From NCBI RefSeq assembly GCF_003076475.1, contig NZ_CP020919.1, forward strand, positions 806,001-870,000: a stretch of DNA of 64,000 nt. Direction: 5' to 3'. Each line of letters opens with the position of its first letter. The first letter of the stretch is position 1. Under the pieces are notes generated by a model. The model was given only the letters and a program-made list of their open reading frames with translations, had not been told where the DNA came from and searched no databases. This DNA is from Flavobacterium kingsejongi (GTDB taxonomy: Bacteria > Bacteroidota > Bacteroidia > Flavobacteriales > Flavobacteriaceae). Both the position numbers and the translations under genes were made by a program. Of the stretch, positions 17,727-28,079 are shown piece by piece.

Positions 17727-19928
17727 TTAAAACCAGAATCCCATAGAAAACCACCAAAAATGCTGACTATTATCTGGTGACCACGAGTATTTCACCTCCA
17801 AAGGTCCAAGTAGCGTTTCGAGGCCATACCCTACTGCATAACCGGAATAGGTAGGTATGGAAAACCAATCGAGCCCATCAAAAATATCATCTCCGATATT
17901 GGCATAATTGGCATAAAAGTTCACGTGGTTTTTGCGGATAAATTCAAAATCGGCTCCGAGTGTACTTTTAATATAGCTGTTCCCGATAAGGCTTACAAAA
18001 TCATATCCGTAAAACGGCTTGATATTATTAAACGGATTAAATCCGTATCCTCCTAAAACAAAATCCATATTTCCACTTCCTTCCCCAATCAGGAAACCGC
18101 CTTCACTCTGGAACCGGAATGTCAGTCTTTTGAAGATACTGGTAGCATACCCAAAATTCCCCTGCGCTATTGAAAACCGACCAAACTGATCACCATTAAA
18201 TGTAGAAGAATACAGCAGCCATTTGAAATTCCCATCAAAATAAAACCCGGATTTCGGGAAATACTTATTGTCGTAGGTATCAAATTTGACGTATCCGTAA
18301 GTACTGATGTAGTTGTTGTCTTCGAATGATTTATTCCCAATATCAAATGTTTCGGTTTGTATATTCAGGTTTTTATGCTCCAGGCCGACACCGACACTAA
18401 ACACCTGCCGGAATAGGGTCTGCAGATACAATTGATTGGTAAAGTCGGTGTATTTTATGGCAATTTTATTCGCGTCCGTTTCTACAGTACCATCCAATAT
18501 AGAGGCCGGAACATCGGCTTTAAAACGGGTTAAACTGGAACGCACCCCTAAACTGAGGTAGAATCCATTATCGATATAATAATCAAAATTATAGCGGATA
18601 TTATCCCCAAGGATCAAATCCAGTGACGTTACATCATTTTTAGTCAGGAGATTTTTTTTGGTATAATTGATCAGTGCAGCACTTTTGAATAATCCGTCAT
18701 AATGAAGCCCAAATTTCAGGTAGGTGCTGGTTTTGGTTTCTTTCAGATCCAAGATTAGCTTATCGCCATTTTCGGAATCTTCAAGCCGATAATCGATCTG
18801 TTTAAAATTCTGGGTCGCATTCAGACTGCTCAATCCGGCATCCAGCTTATCAAACGTGAGGTTTTCATTGGATGTCAGTCTCATTTTTCCCAGTACATAC
18901 GCCCTGGAATACCTTTTATTCCCAATAATCTCCACATCATGAATACAAATGGATTCCGGCAATACAAAACGCTCCTTTGGTTTTGGCGGTGCTTGCTGTT
19001 GCGCTACTAATTCCCGGATTTGCCTCTTAAATTTAGCGGCAGCGTCTTCCCCATTTTTCACAATTTGAGCACCCTGGTCGAATGAAACCACATTAAATCC
19101 TGTAATTGCAGGTTTAATATAAATATCGGTCGCTGCTGCTTTGGCTTTCATCCCCTGATACATTTGGAAATTCACGATCTGCATCACCACTTTCATCGCC
19201 GATCCCATGCTTTCGCGATTCAGGAGGTCTTCCTGCACGTCAACCCCAATAATAATATCGGCCCCCATAGCCCTAACTTCATCGATAGGGTAATTATTCA
19301 CGACACCACCATCAATCAGATAACGCCCATCGATTTCTACAGGATTGAACAGCGACGGAAAAGCACCACTCGCTTTCATCGCCTGGGGCAAATACCCTTC
19401 CTTTAATATGACAGCCTGCCCCGTTTCAATATCAGTAGCGACACATAAAAATGGAATTGGCAGTTTCGAAAAATCATTAATATCATGTACCCTGTACGTC
19501 AGGCGGTTCAGTAAATTATACGTATTTTGGCCTTTAGAAAGTGCTAACGGAATCCCTATTTTAAATTTATTAAAGGGAAGTGTAAAGGCATATTTTTCAT
19601 CATTATCTTTTTCATAAAATGATTTTACAGCACGCGGCAGGTTGTCCTGTACGATATTTTCAAAATCGGTATTCCGGAATATCGAATCCAGTTCGGAAGC
19701 GGAATACCCGGAAGCATAGAGCCCTCCAATTATCGCTCCCATACTGGTTCCTCCGATATAGCTGATTTCCAGCCCTTCATCCTCCAGTACTTTCAACACC
19801 CCAATATGCGCCAGCCCTTTTGCGCCACCACCACTCAAGACCAAACCTACTTTTAAAGGTTTTTTCTGCTCCTGAGCGAACACGGAACTGGAAATCAGCA
19901 ATAAAAATAAAAGCGCTACTTTTTTCAT
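17727..19928 (-). CDS. Patatin-like phospholipase with C-terminal outer-membrane barrel
   Basis: A 733-residue protein with signal peptide (to about residue 18), a patatin domain (about 25-310) and a C-terminal part with POTRA-like and Omp85/BamA-like barrel strands ending FSMGFWF. Catalytic features are intact: oxyanion loop LSGGGAKG, nucleophile GGTSMG (Ser about 62) and LIDGGVVNNYP with the catalytic Asp. This is the PlpD-like type V-d layout, in which a lipase is tethered to or moved across the outer membrane. It lies 7 bases after uvrC and is probably co-transcribed. Confidence 0.93.
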   Translation of the reverse strand: MKKVALLFLLLISSSVFAQEQKKPLKVGLVLSGGGAKGLAHIGVLKVLEDEGLEISYIGGTSMGAIIGGLYASGYSASELDSIFRNTDFENIVQDNLPRAVKSFYEKDNDEKYAFTLPFNKFKIGIPLALSKGQNTYNLLNRLTYRVHDINDFSKLPIPFLCVATDIETGQAVILKEGYLPQAMKASGAFPSLFNPVEIDGRYLIDGGVVNNYPIDEVRAMGADIIIGVDVQEDLLNRESMGSAMKVVMQIVNFQMYQGMKAKAAATDIYIKPAITGFNVVSFDQGAQIVKNGEDAAAKFKRQIRELVAQQQAPPKPKERFVLPESICIHDVEIIGNKRYSRAYVLGKMRLTSNENLTFDKLDAGLSSLNATQNFKQIDYRLEDSENGDKLILDLKETKTSTYLKFGLHYDGLFKSAALINYTKKNLLTKNDVTSLDLILGDNIRYNFDYYIDNGFYLSLGVRSSLTRFKADVPASILDGTVETDANKIAIKYTDFTNQLYLQTLFRQVFSVGVGLEHKNLNIQTETFDIGNKSFEDNNYISTYGYVKFDTYDNKYFPKSGFYFDGNFKWLLYSSTFNGDQFGRFSIAQGNFGYATSIFKRLTFRFQSEGGFLIGEGSGNMDFVLGGYGFNPFNNIKPFYGYDFVSLIGNSYIKSTLGADFEFIRKNHVNFYANYANIGDDIFDGLDWFSIPTYSGYAVGYGLETLLGPLEVKYSWSPDNSQHFWWFSMGFWF

Positions 19929-19935
19929 TCCTAGT

Positions 19936-21729
19936 TTATTTAGGGGAATTGTAAAATTCGGTAATTTTTTTGGCTTTTGAAAGCCCTACAACTTCCGCTA
20001 TTTCTTTTTCGGTGGCCGCAGCCATTCTTTTAACAGATTTAAAATGCTTCAACAGTACGATCATCGTCTTTTCCCCAATTCCCGGAATACTTTCAACCGA
20101 AGTCTGAAGCGCACTTTTACTTCTTTTATCCCGGTGGAATGTGATCCCAAACCGGTGTGCTTCATTTCGCAATTGCTGAATAATTTTCAGGGTTTCTGAT
20201 TTCTTATCCAGGTATAATGGTACCGAATCGCCGGGATAGAATAATTCCTCCAGCCTTTTTGCAATACCAATGATTGCAATCTTACCTCTCAATCCCAGTT
20301 CATCTAAACTTTTCAGGGCTGACGAAAGCTGTCCTTTTCCCCCATCAATTATAATGAGCTGTGGCAAAGGCTGCTCTTCCTCCAACAGTCGTTTGTACCT
20401 CCGGTATACGACTTCTTCCATCGAAGCAAAATCATTGGGACCTTCGACCGTTTTGATATTAAAATGACGGTAATCTTTTTTACTGGGTTTTCCATCTTTA
20501 AAGACGACGCATGCCGCCACAGGATTTGTCCCTTGTATATTGGAGTTATCAAAACATTCGATATGCCTTGGCTCTACAGAAAGGCGTAAATCCTTTTGCA
20601 TCTGCGCCATTATTCTTTTGGTATGCCTATCCGGATCTACAATCTGCAATTGTTTTAATTGCTCAATCCTATAAAATTTAGCATTGCGTATGGAGAGATC
20701 CAACAGTTGTTTCTTATCGCCCAACTGCGGCACAGTCACTTTTAAACCCTCTCCCAAATCCACCTCAAAAGGTACAATAATTTCCCTGGACAGCAATTTA
20801 AAACGTTCGCGAAGTTCCACAATCGCCAGTTCCAAAAGTTCCAAATCGGTTTCTTCCAGCTTTTTCTTAATTTCCATCGTATGCGACCGAATGATAGAAC
20901 CATGGGAAATTTGCAGGAAATTAATATAACCCACACTTTCATCGGAAACAATGGAGAACACATCAACATTGGTAATCCGGGGATTTACAATCGTCGAACG
21001 GGACTGGTAATTCTCCAGCACTTCAATTTTATCTTTGATCTTTTGTGCTTCTTCAAATCGCATTTCAGACGCCAGCGTAGTCATCAACTTACGGAAATCC
21101 TTAAGGCTTTCTTTGAAGTTCCCTTTCAGTATTTCCCGTATGGCATCAATATTATCCTGGTATTCCGCCAAAGGCTGATAGCCCTCACAAGGCCCTTTGC
21201 AGTTTCCAATATGATATTCCAGGCATACTTTGTATTTTCCTGAATCGATATTGGGCTTATTGAGGTCGTAATTACAAGTCCGTAACGGATAGAGTTCTTT
21301 AATCAGGTCGACTAACGTATGTACCGTTTTAAAACTCGTGTAAGGCCCAAAATACTCTGAACCATCCTTGATCATATTGCGGGTAGTGAATACTCTGGAA
21401 AACGGCTCTTTTTTTATACAAATCCACGGATAGGTCTTATCGTCTTTCAACAATACATTGTATCGTGGCTGTAAGGTTTTTATAAGATTATTCTCCAGAA
21501 GCAGGGCATCGGTTTCCGTAGGGACAACGATGTGCTTGATGGTATTTATTTTACGCACAAGGACGTTTGTCTTACCAGTATCGTGTATTTTATTAAAATA
21601 GGAAGCGACTCTCTTTTTCAGGTTCTTTGCTTTTCCAACATACAGGATTTTCCCGTCTTTATCATAATACTGATAAACACCGGGCCCATCAGGAAGCGTT
21701 TGAATTTGAAGTTCTAAAGGAGTTTGCAT
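19936..21729 (-). CDS. uvrC: UvrABC excinuclease subunit C
   Basis: A 597-residue nucleotide-excision-repair nuclease that makes both incisions around a lesion. Domains in order: GIY-YIG nuclease (about 13-95: GPGVYQYYD, ILYVGKAKNLKKR), a cysteine cluster (CNYDL..CLEYHIGNCKGPCEG), the UVR motif (about 200-235), the RNase-H-like half (ECFDNSNIQGTNPVA, HFNIKTVEGPNDFASM, LIIIDGGKGQL) and a C-terminal helix-hairpin-helix (SIPGIGEKT). Complete. It is the first gene of a two-gene unit with the patatin gene. Confidence 0.98.
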   Translation of the reverse strand: MQTPLELQIQTLPDGPGVYQYYDKDGKILYVGKAKNLKKRVASYFNKIHDTGKTNVLVRKINTIKHIVVPTETDALLLENNLIKTLQPRYNVLLKDDKTYPWICIKKEPFSRVFTTRNMIKDGSEYFGPYTSFKTVHTLVDLIKELYPLRTCNYDLNKPNIDSGKYKVCLEYHIGNCKGPCEGYQPLAEYQDNIDAIREILKGNFKESLKDFRKLMTTLASEMRFEEAQKIKDKIEVLENYQSRSTIVNPRITNVDVFSIVSDESVGYINFLQISHGSIIRSHTMEIKKKLEETDLELLELAIVELRERFKLLSREIIVPFEVDLGEGLKVTVPQLGDKKQLLDLSIRNAKFYRIEQLKQLQIVDPDRHTKRIMAQMQKDLRLSVEPRHIECFDNSNIQGTNPVAACVVFKDGKPSKKDYRHFNIKTVEGPNDFASMEEVVYRRYKRLLEEEQPLPQLIIIDGGKGQLSSALKSLDELGLRGKIAIIGIAKRLEELFYPGDSVPLYLDKKSETLKIIQQLRNEAHRFGITFHRDKRSKSALQTSVESIPGIGEKTMIVLLKHFKSVKRMAAATEKEIAEVVGLSKAKKITEFYNSPK

Positions 21730-21733
21730 TTTA

Positions 21734-21764
21734 CAAAGTTAATCGGATAAATCGCAAAATCCAA
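21734..21764 (-). promoter_or_regulatory. uvrC promoter, nearly leaderless
   Basis: Minus-strand TAACTTTG (21741 to 21734) is an exact -7 box and a TTG lies 20 bases upstream. Only four bases separate the box from the ATG, so the message should have almost no 5' leader. Confidence 0.55.
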
Positions 21765-21873
21765 TTATTTAAAATCTCAAAAAAATGCTAATTTTTACCC
21801 ACAGCATACAGTTGCCTCTTTTTATTTATTTTTTTGGATCGGAATAAGTACTTTTATACTTTCTATAGCCGAT

Positions 21874-22836
21874 ATGACTCATAAAAACAATCATACTATT
21901 ACCATCTTAGATGAAAGTATCGCTCCGGGCGAAACCAAAACGATCAACATGGAAATTGCAAAACTGCATACCATGACGAAACTCAAAATCCCCATCATCG
22001 TTTCCCGATCTAAAATTAATGGCCCTGTCGTATTATTTTCTGCAGGATTGCATGGGGATGAAATTAACGGCACAGAAATCGTGCGCCAGCTGATCACCAA
22101 AAAAGTAAACCAGCCTAAAAAAGGGACGATCATCTGCATCCCGATCATCAACATATTCGGTTTCGTCAACCAAAGCCGTGAATTTCCGGATGGCCGCGAC
22201 CTGAACCGTGTTTTTCCAGGAAGCAAAAATGGATCCCTTGCGAGTCGGTTTGCCTATTACCTGATGAAAGAAATCATTCCCAATGTGGACTATTGTGTCG
22301 ATTTTCACTCGGGTGGCGCCAGTCGCTTTAATGCCGCACAAATCCGAATTGCCCCCTCCAATCCCGAGTTACGGGCTTTGGCTGATATTTTCCAGGCTCC
22401 ATTTACCTTATTTTCTAAAAACATACCCAATTCCTTCCGGAACTCCTGCGACAAAGCCGGTGTCAAGATGTTACTTTTTGAAGGGGGGAAATCCCAGGAT
22501 ATTAATTCCTCGATTACTGTAGAAGGGGTGGAAGGCGCGAAAAGACTATTACAGCATCTGGGAATGCTCTCCGACAAATTAATCGCTTCCCAGCGTGTGA
22601 CACCAACTATTCCTATTGAAAAGTCGGCCTGGATCCGCGCAAAATATTCAGGATTGTTCCACAACCATACCGAAGCGGGAAAACTGGTGGAAAAAGGAGA
22701 AGAATTAGCCCTTATAACGGATCCATTCGGTAAAGTGGAGCACAGCGTTAAAGCCCCACATCGCGGCTATATCATTAATTCAAACCATGCGTCAATTGTA
22801 TACCAGGGCGATGCTATTTACCACATTTCACTTTAA
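21874..22836 (+). CDS. Succinylglutamate desuccinylase/aspartoacylase family zinc hydrolase
   Basis: A 320-residue M14-like amidohydrolase. The zinc site is seen in GLHGDEINGTE (His and Glu) and VDFHSGG (second His); DLNRVFPG supplies the substrate-binding Asn-Arg pair. The C-terminal beta domain has the biotinyl-like region typical of the family. Members remove acyl groups from N-acyl amino acids, but this subgroup has no assigned substrate. It precedes the folate ligase gene by 11 bases, so the two form an operon, divergent from uvrC. Confidence 0.85.
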   Translation: MTHKNNHTITILDESIAPGETKTINMEIAKLHTMTKLKIPIIVSRSKINGPVVLFSAGLHGDEINGTEIVRQLITKKVNQPKKGTIICIPIINIFGFVNQSREFPDGRDLNRVFPGSKNGSLASRFAYYLMKEIIPNVDYCVDFHSGGASRFNAAQIRIAPSNPELRALADIFQAPFTLFSKNIPNSFRNSCDKAGVKMLLFEGGKSQDINSSITVEGVEGAKRLLQHLGMLSDKLIASQRVTPTIPIEKSAWIRAKYSGLFHNHTEAGKLVEKGEELALITDPFGKVEHSVKAPHRGYIINSNHASIVYQGDAIYHISL

Positions 22837-22847
22837 CGATCCTCCGA

Positions 22848-23411
22848 ATGACAAAGAAAGAACTCCGACAGAAATACAAAACACTACGCAACAGCCTGCC
22901 CGCAGACCAAATTGAAGCACAAAGCCTCGCCATTGCCAATCAGTCAATCGCCTTACCCATCTGGAACGGCCTGTACTACCATTTATTCCTGCCTATCACC
23001 GAGAAAAAAGAAGTCGACACCGAATTCTTACTTCAGGTTTTAGCGGGAAAAGATAAGGAGATTGTAATTTCCAAAAGTGATTTCGAGCACTGCAAAATGA
23101 CCCATTATCTCCTGACCGACAATACACGGATCCAGAAAAACGAGTTCCATATCCCGGAGCCTGTCGATGGGATTGAAGTTCCTGTACGTAAAATTGATGT
23201 TGTATTTGTCCCCTTGCTTGCTTTTGATACTTCCGGGAACCGTATTGGATATGGCAAAGGATTTTACGACCAGTTTCTTTCGGAATGCCGTCCGGAAACC
23301 CTTAAAATTGGCGTTTCATTTTTTGATGCTGAACCGGTGATTACTGATATTTACGAAAATGACATCCAGTTAGACTATTGCATTACCCCCAACCGGGTGT
23401 ATGCGTTTTAG
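22848..23411 (+). CDS. 5-formyltetrahydrofolate cyclo-ligase
   Basis: A 187-residue cytoplasmic enzyme that uses ATP to turn 5-formyl-THF into 5,10-methenyl-THF, rescuing a folate storage form. Motifs: an N-terminal KKELRQKYKTLRNSL, and near the end the nucleotide-binding GNRIGYGKGFYDQFL. The length is normal. The last segment (DIQLDYCITP) is the usual family ending. Confidence 0.93.
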   Translation: MTKKELRQKYKTLRNSLPADQIEAQSLAIANQSIALPIWNGLYYHLFLPITEKKEVDTEFLLQVLAGKDKEIVISKSDFEHCKMTHYLLTDNTRIQKNEFHIPEPVDGIEVPVRKIDVVFVPLLAFDTSGNRIGYGKGFYDQFLSECRPETLKIGVSFFDAEPVITDIYENDIQLDYCITPNRVYAF

Positions 23412-23592
23412 CGATTACAATCTGCATTCCAATACTGGCATTTGCTCATCTTCTGCCCTCAACCTTTGGTCAGCCTGACAGCTGCAGCTACTTTTGATTC
23501 ATCGCACAGCTATACAATCGGCAATCCGATTCCGGAACTTTGTTTTAGAGTAATTGGGTTTCAGCAGTACTACTGTAGCTTCTTAAAATGAA

Positions 23593-24198
23593 TTATTGCT
23601 GTGGATGGCTTGCGAAAACGCGTTTATTAAATACGATCATAATCCCGACCCCAGTAGAAACGGCCATATCGGCTACGTTAAAGATGGCATTGAAGAATGT
23701 AAACGGTTTTCCGCCCCAAACCGGAAGCCAGGAAGGCAAATTGCCCGACCAGATTGGAAAATAAAGCATATCGACCACTTTACCATGAAACCAGGTTCCG
23801 TAAGGTTGCGAAGAGAATAATGTGGCCACTTCCGACTGACTGTCATTGAAGATAACCCCGTAAAAAACGGAATCAATAATATTACCAAAAGCCCCAGCCA
23901 AAATAAGCGCAATGGCTGTAATAAAATAAGCGGAACTATTTTTTTTCACGGCATCGTAAAGCCAATAGCCAATACCTCCTACTGCCACTACCCTGAAAAG
24001 GGTCAGAAACAGCTTACCATAAGCACCGGGGATTGCAACACCCCAGGCCATTCCTTCATTTTCTATAAATAAGATTTTAAACCAGTTAAAAACAGTTACA
24101 TCTTCTCCTAAAACAAAATGTGTTTTGATATATATTTTTGAGATCTGATCAATTAACAGCACAATAACTATTAAAAGGTAGGCTTTCTTTAATGACAT
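23593..24198 (-). CDS. lspA: Signal peptidase II (lipoprotein signal peptidase)
   Basis: A 201-residue inner-membrane aspartyl protease that cuts prolipoproteins before the lipid-modified cysteine. There are four helices; the catalytic aspartates are in GNIIDSVFYG (about 109) and FNVADMAVS (about 180). The gap between them is long (about 70 residues), an insertion typical for Bacteroidota LspA. It follows dksA in the same direction, although a strong terminator lies between them, so it may also have its own promoter. Confidence 0.95.
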   Translation of the reverse strand: MSLKKAYLLIVIVLLIDQISKIYIKTHFVLGEDVTVFNWFKILFIENEGMAWGVAIPGAYGKLFLTLFRVVAVGGIGYWLYDAVKKNSSAYFITAIALILAGAFGNIIDSVFYGVIFNDSQSEVATLFSSQPYGTWFHGKVVDMLYFPIWSGNLPSWLPVWGGKPFTFFNAIFNVADMAVSTGVGIMIVFNKRVFASHPQQ

Positions 24199-24239
24199 TT
24201 TCAGTAATTTATGGCGACAAAAATAAAGAATTAAAACAT

Positions 24240-24267
24240 AAAAAACGCCCCGATATCGGAGCGTTTC
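24240..24267 (-). terminator. Intrinsic terminator of the ileS-dksA unit
   Basis: AAACGCTCCGATATCGGGGCGTTT on the minus strand forms a near-perfect hairpin followed by Ts, 24 bases after the dksA stop. Confidence 0.85.
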
Positions 24268-24290
24268 AATTATTTATACAAATAATATGA

Positions 24291-24671
24291 TTATTTCTGT
24301 AAATTTTTTGCTTCAATACTCATTGTAGCGTGCGGAACCAGTTTCAAACGGTCTTTTCCAATTAACTTACCGGTTACTTTACATACACCGTATGTTTTAT
24401 TTTCAATACGAATTAAAGCATTTTTCAAATCGCGTATGAATTTCTCCTGACGTATAGCCAACTGTGAATTTGCTTCTTTCGACATGGTCTCGCTTCCTTC
24501 TTCGAAAGCTTTAAATGTTGGGGAAGTATCGTCTGTACCGTTGTTAAGGTCATTCATATAAGCACTTTTAATCAACGCAAGGTCTGATTGTGCTTTTTCG
24601 ATTTTTTTTGCAATTAATTCTTTGAACTCTGCCAGGTCAGCATCTGAGTATCGTACTTGTTCATCTATCAT
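24291..24671 (-). CDS. TraR/DksA-family RNA polymerase-binding regulator
   Basis: A 126-residue protein with an N-terminal coiled coil (about 10-90) that would reach into the RNA polymerase secondary channel and a small C-terminal globular domain. The zinc-finger region (NKTYGVCKVTGKLIGKDRL, then VPHATMS) keeps only one cysteine (about 97), so it cannot bind zinc in the usual four-Cys manner; this is the common state in Bacteroidota. It lies 6 bases after ileS, so they share a transcript. Confidence 0.88.
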   Translation of the reverse strand: MIDEQVRYSDADLAEFKELIAKKIEKAQSDLALIKSAYMNDLNNGTDDTSPTFKAFEEGSETMSKEANSQLAIRQEKFIRDLKNALIRIENKTYGVCKVTGKLIGKDRLKLVPHATMSIEAKNLQK

Positions 24672-24677
24672 AATTTC

Positions 24678-27600
24678 TTATTTTGAAATTAATACTATTG
24701 TTTTTACTTGGTCAAATTCAATTTCCGTACCGTTTTCGATACTATCTTTAAAAATCAGTTCTTTGGTAAGTGTTTCCGACTTGATATATTCCTCGTTACT
24801 TTGTATGGCTTCTTCAATAACACCATTCCTCTGAATGTATACCGTAATCTTATCCGTTACTTCCAGACCTGAATCTTTTCGTATATTCTGTATTCTGTTA
24901 ACCAGTTCTCTGGCAATACCTTCTTTCCTTAATTCTTCGGATATTGTGATGTCTAATGCTACTGTAATCGATCCTGAATTCGCAACCAGCCATCCTTCAA
25001 TATCCTGGGATGAAATCTCTACATCCTGCGAAGTTAAATTAATACTTTTGTCTGAAATGACAATATCCAATGCTCCGTCCTTCTCCAATGCAGCGATCTG
25101 CTCCTGCGAAAAAGACTGTATCTCTTTGGCAATCAGCCCCATATCTTTCCCAAAACGCGGCCCTAAAGCCTTGAAATTGGGTTTAATTTGCTTCACCAAT
25201 ATACCGGAAGCATCATCCAGTAACTCGATTTCTTTCACATTTACTTCGGCTTTTATCAGGTCGGCAACGGCTTCAATTTCCGCACGCTGATTCTCGTCAA
25301 GTACCGGAATCATTATCTTTTGCAAAGGTTGACGCACTTTAATCATCTCCTTCTTGCGCAGTGATAATACCAATGAAGAAATGGTCTGTGCCTTCTCCAT
25401 TTTGCTTTCTAATGATTTATCAACAAAGTTATGAGCATATTCAGGAAACTGAGCCAAATGTACACTGTCATATTTTTCTGACTGTGTCGCCTGAGTTAAG
25501 TCTCTGTAAAGTTTGTCCATAAAGAATGGCGCTATAGGCGCACCCAATTTGGATACGGCCAAAAGGCAGGTGTACAGGGTTTGGTAAGCCGCTATTTTAT
25601 CCTGGGCATACTCGCCTTTCCAGAAACGTCTCCTACACAAACGTACATACCAGTTACTAAGATTTTCCTGAACGAAATCAGAAATCGCACGTGCTGCTTT
25701 TGTAGGCTCGTAATCGGCATAGAAACCGTCTACTTCCTTAATAAGCGTATTCAGTTCTGAAAGCATCCACCGGTCAATTTCAGGACGCTCATTCAAAGGT
25801 ACCTCGGCTTCACTATAACTGAAACCATCGATATTAGCATACAAGCTAAAGAATGAATATGTATTGTATAGCGTTCCGAAAAACTTCCTGCGTACTTCAG
25901 CGATACCATCGATATCGAACTTTAAATTGTCCCACGGATTGGCATTTGAAATCATATACCAACGTGTCGCATCCGGACCGTATTCTGTCAAAGTCGTAAA
26001 TGGATCAACTGCGTTCCCGAGACGTTTGGACATTTTCTGCCCGTTTTTATCCAGTACTAAACCATTCGATACTACATTCTTATATGCTACCTTATCAAAC
26101 ACTAAAGTCCCTATGGCATGTAAGGTATAAAACCATCCTCTCGTCTGGTCGACACCTTCTGCAATAAAATCGGCTGGAAATGCTTTATTTTCATCGATCA
26201 GTTCTTTGTTTTCAAAAGGATAATGCCATTGCGCATAGGGCATGGCACCTGAGTCAAACCATACATCGATCAGGTCACTTTCGCGTTTCATCGGCTGGCC
26301 GGAAGGAGAAACCAAAATGATTTTGTCGACTACATTTTTATGCAGGTCTACCAAATCATAGTTTTGCTCTTCCATATTCCCTATTTCAAACCCTTTAAAA
26401 GGATTCTCTGCCTGGATACCGGCTGCTATCGATTTTTCTATTGCAGTGTACAGCTCCGCTACAGAACCAATCAGGATTTCTTCCGATTTATCTTCTGTCC
26501 TCCAGATCGGCAAAGGAATTCCCCAATAGCGGGAACGGGAAAGATTCCAGTCATTTGCATTTTTAAGCCAGTTCCCAAAACGGCCTTCCCCGGTAGCTTT
26601 CGGCTTCCAGTTGATGGTTTCATTCAGGTCGAACATACGTTCTTTGATCTCGGTTACCCGGATGAACCAGGAATCGAGGGGATAATATAAAATAGGCTTG
26701 TCAGTTCTCCAGCAATGTGGATAACTGTGTACGTATTTCTCTACCTTAAAGGCTTTATTTTCTTCTTTCAGGCGTATTGCGATTTCTACATCTACGGATT
26801 TTTCCGGTGCTTCGCCCTCATTATAATATTCATTTTTTACATATTTCCCGGCAAAATCCTCCATGTGACTGGTAAACTTACCCTGCAGGTCTACTAAAGG
26901 CACTAAATTGCCATTTTCATCCTGAACCAACATTGGCGGTACCTCAGGATTTGCTTCTTTCGCTACTTTGGCATCATCTGCACCAAATGTAGGCGCGGTA
27001 TGTACGATTCCGGTACCATCTTCTGTGGTTACAAAATCACCTGAAATAACGCGAAACGCATTTTCAGGAGTTTGGTAAGGCAATACATACGGCAATAATT
27101 GCTCATAGCGAATGCCTACCAAATCGGTTCCTTTGGCTTCTGCCAGGTAACGGAACGGTATTTTTTTATCGCCTTCTTTAAAATTTGTAAAATCAGCCTC
27201 CTCGGTGCTTTCAAAGAAATTCTTACCGAATTGCTTGCCCACCAGGTTTTTGGCTAATACTACATTTACAGGCAGGAAAGTATATTGATTGAATGTTGCT
27301 ATCAGCACATAATCGATCTTTGGCCCTACTGTAAGTGCTGTATTGGAAGGCAATGTCCACGGTGTAGTGGTCCACGCCATAAAATCTACTGCTCCAAATC
27401 CCTGAAAAACGGCAGGCAGTGTTTCAGGTAAGGTCCTGAATTGCGCTACGATCGTTGTATCGGTCACATCGCGATAACTTCCCGGCTGATTTACCTCATG
27501 AGAGCTGAGTCCTGTTCCTGCTTTTGGGGAATAGGGCTGGATGGTATAGCCTTTGTATAGCAGATTTTTATCGTAGATCTGTTTCAGCAGCCACCATACG

Positions 27601-28079
27601 CTTTCCATATATTTGGACTTATAGGTTACATACGGATCTTCCATATCTACCCAATAGCCCATTTTTTCGGTAAGGTCATTCCAAACATCGGTATAACGCA
27701 TCACTGTTTTTTTACAGGCTTCATTATATTCTTCAATGCTGATTTTCTTCCCGATATCTTCTTTTGTAATACCAAGTTCTTTTTCTGTTCCAAGCTCTAC
27801 CGGCAGTCCGTGTGTATCCCACCCGGCTTTACGTTTTACCTGAAATCCTTTTTGAGTTTTATAGCGACAAAAAATATCCTTAATCGATCGTGCCATCACG
27901 TGGTGAATTCCCGGTAAACCATTTGCCGAAGGCGGCCCTTCAAAAAACACATACGGTTCAGCACCTTCACGGGAGGTTACACTTTGCTGGAATATCTTTT
28001 CTTCTTTCCAGAAATCAAGCACTTCATTAGCCACATTTGGCAGGTCAAGTCCTTTGTATTCAGTAAATTTTGCACTCAT
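24678..28079 (-). CDS. ileS: Isoleucyl-tRNA synthetase
   Basis: A 1,133-residue class I aminoacyl-tRNA synthetase. It has the HIGH-like motif (PSANGLPGIHHVMAR, about 50-63), the CP1 editing domain (TTPWTLPSNTAL and the later AEGVDQTRGWFY), and the KMSKS-type loop as NGQKMSKRLGN. The C-terminal anticodon-binding region (EIDRWMLSELN, LSNWYVRLCRRRFW) is of the eukaryote-like/IleS2-type layout: the protein is about 200 residues longer than E. coli IleS and has no C-terminal Cys4 zinc finger that I can see. IleS2-type enzymes often resist mupirocin; this is inference only. Confidence 0.97.
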   Translation of the reverse strand: MSAKFTEYKGLDLPNVANEVLDFWKEEKIFQQSVTSREGAEPYVFFEGPPSANGLPGIHHVMARSIKDIFCRYKTQKGFQVKRKAGWDTHGLPVELGTEKELGITKEDIGKKISIEEYNEACKKTVMRYTDVWNDLTEKMGYWVDMEDPYVTYKSKYMESVWWLLKQIYDKNLLYKGYTIQPYSPKAGTGLSSHEVNQPGSYRDVTDTTIVAQFRTLPETLPAVFQGFGAVDFMAWTTTPWTLPSNTALTVGPKIDYVLIATFNQYTFLPVNVVLAKNLVGKQFGKNFFESTEEADFTNFKEGDKKIPFRYLAEAKGTDLVGIRYEQLLPYVLPYQTPENAFRVISGDFVTTEDGTGIVHTAPTFGADDAKVAKEANPEVPPMLVQDENGNLVPLVDLQGKFTSHMEDFAGKYVKNEYYNEGEAPEKSVDVEIAIRLKEENKAFKVEKYVHSYPHCWRTDKPILYYPLDSWFIRVTEIKERMFDLNETINWKPKATGEGRFGNWLKNANDWNLSRSRYWGIPLPIWRTEDKSEEILIGSVAELYTAIEKSIAAGIQAENPFKGFEIGNMEEQNYDLVDLHKNVVDKIILVSPSGQPMKRESDLIDVWFDSGAMPYAQWHYPFENKELIDENKAFPADFIAEGVDQTRGWFYTLHAIGTLVFDKVAYKNVVSNGLVLDKNGQKMSKRLGNAVDPFTTLTEYGPDATRWYMISNANPWDNLKFDIDGIAEVRRKFFGTLYNTYSFFSLYANIDGFSYSEAEVPLNERPEIDRWMLSELNTLIKEVDGFYADYEPTKAARAISDFVQENLSNWYVRLCRRRFWKGEYAQDKIAAYQTLYTCLLAVSKLGAPIAPFFMDKLYRDLTQATQSEKYDSVHLAQFPEYAHNFVDKSLESKMEKAQTISSLVLSLRKKEMIKVRQPLQKIMIPVLDENQRAEIEAVADLIKAEVNVKEIELLDDASGILVKQIKPNFKALGPRFGKDMGLIAKEIQSFSQEQIAALEKDGALDIVISDKSINLTSQDVEISSQDIEGWLVANSGSITVALDITISEELRKEGIARELVNRIQNIRKDSGLEVTDKITVYIQRNGVIEEAIQSNEEYIKSETLTKELIFKDSIENGTEIEFDQVKTIVLISK

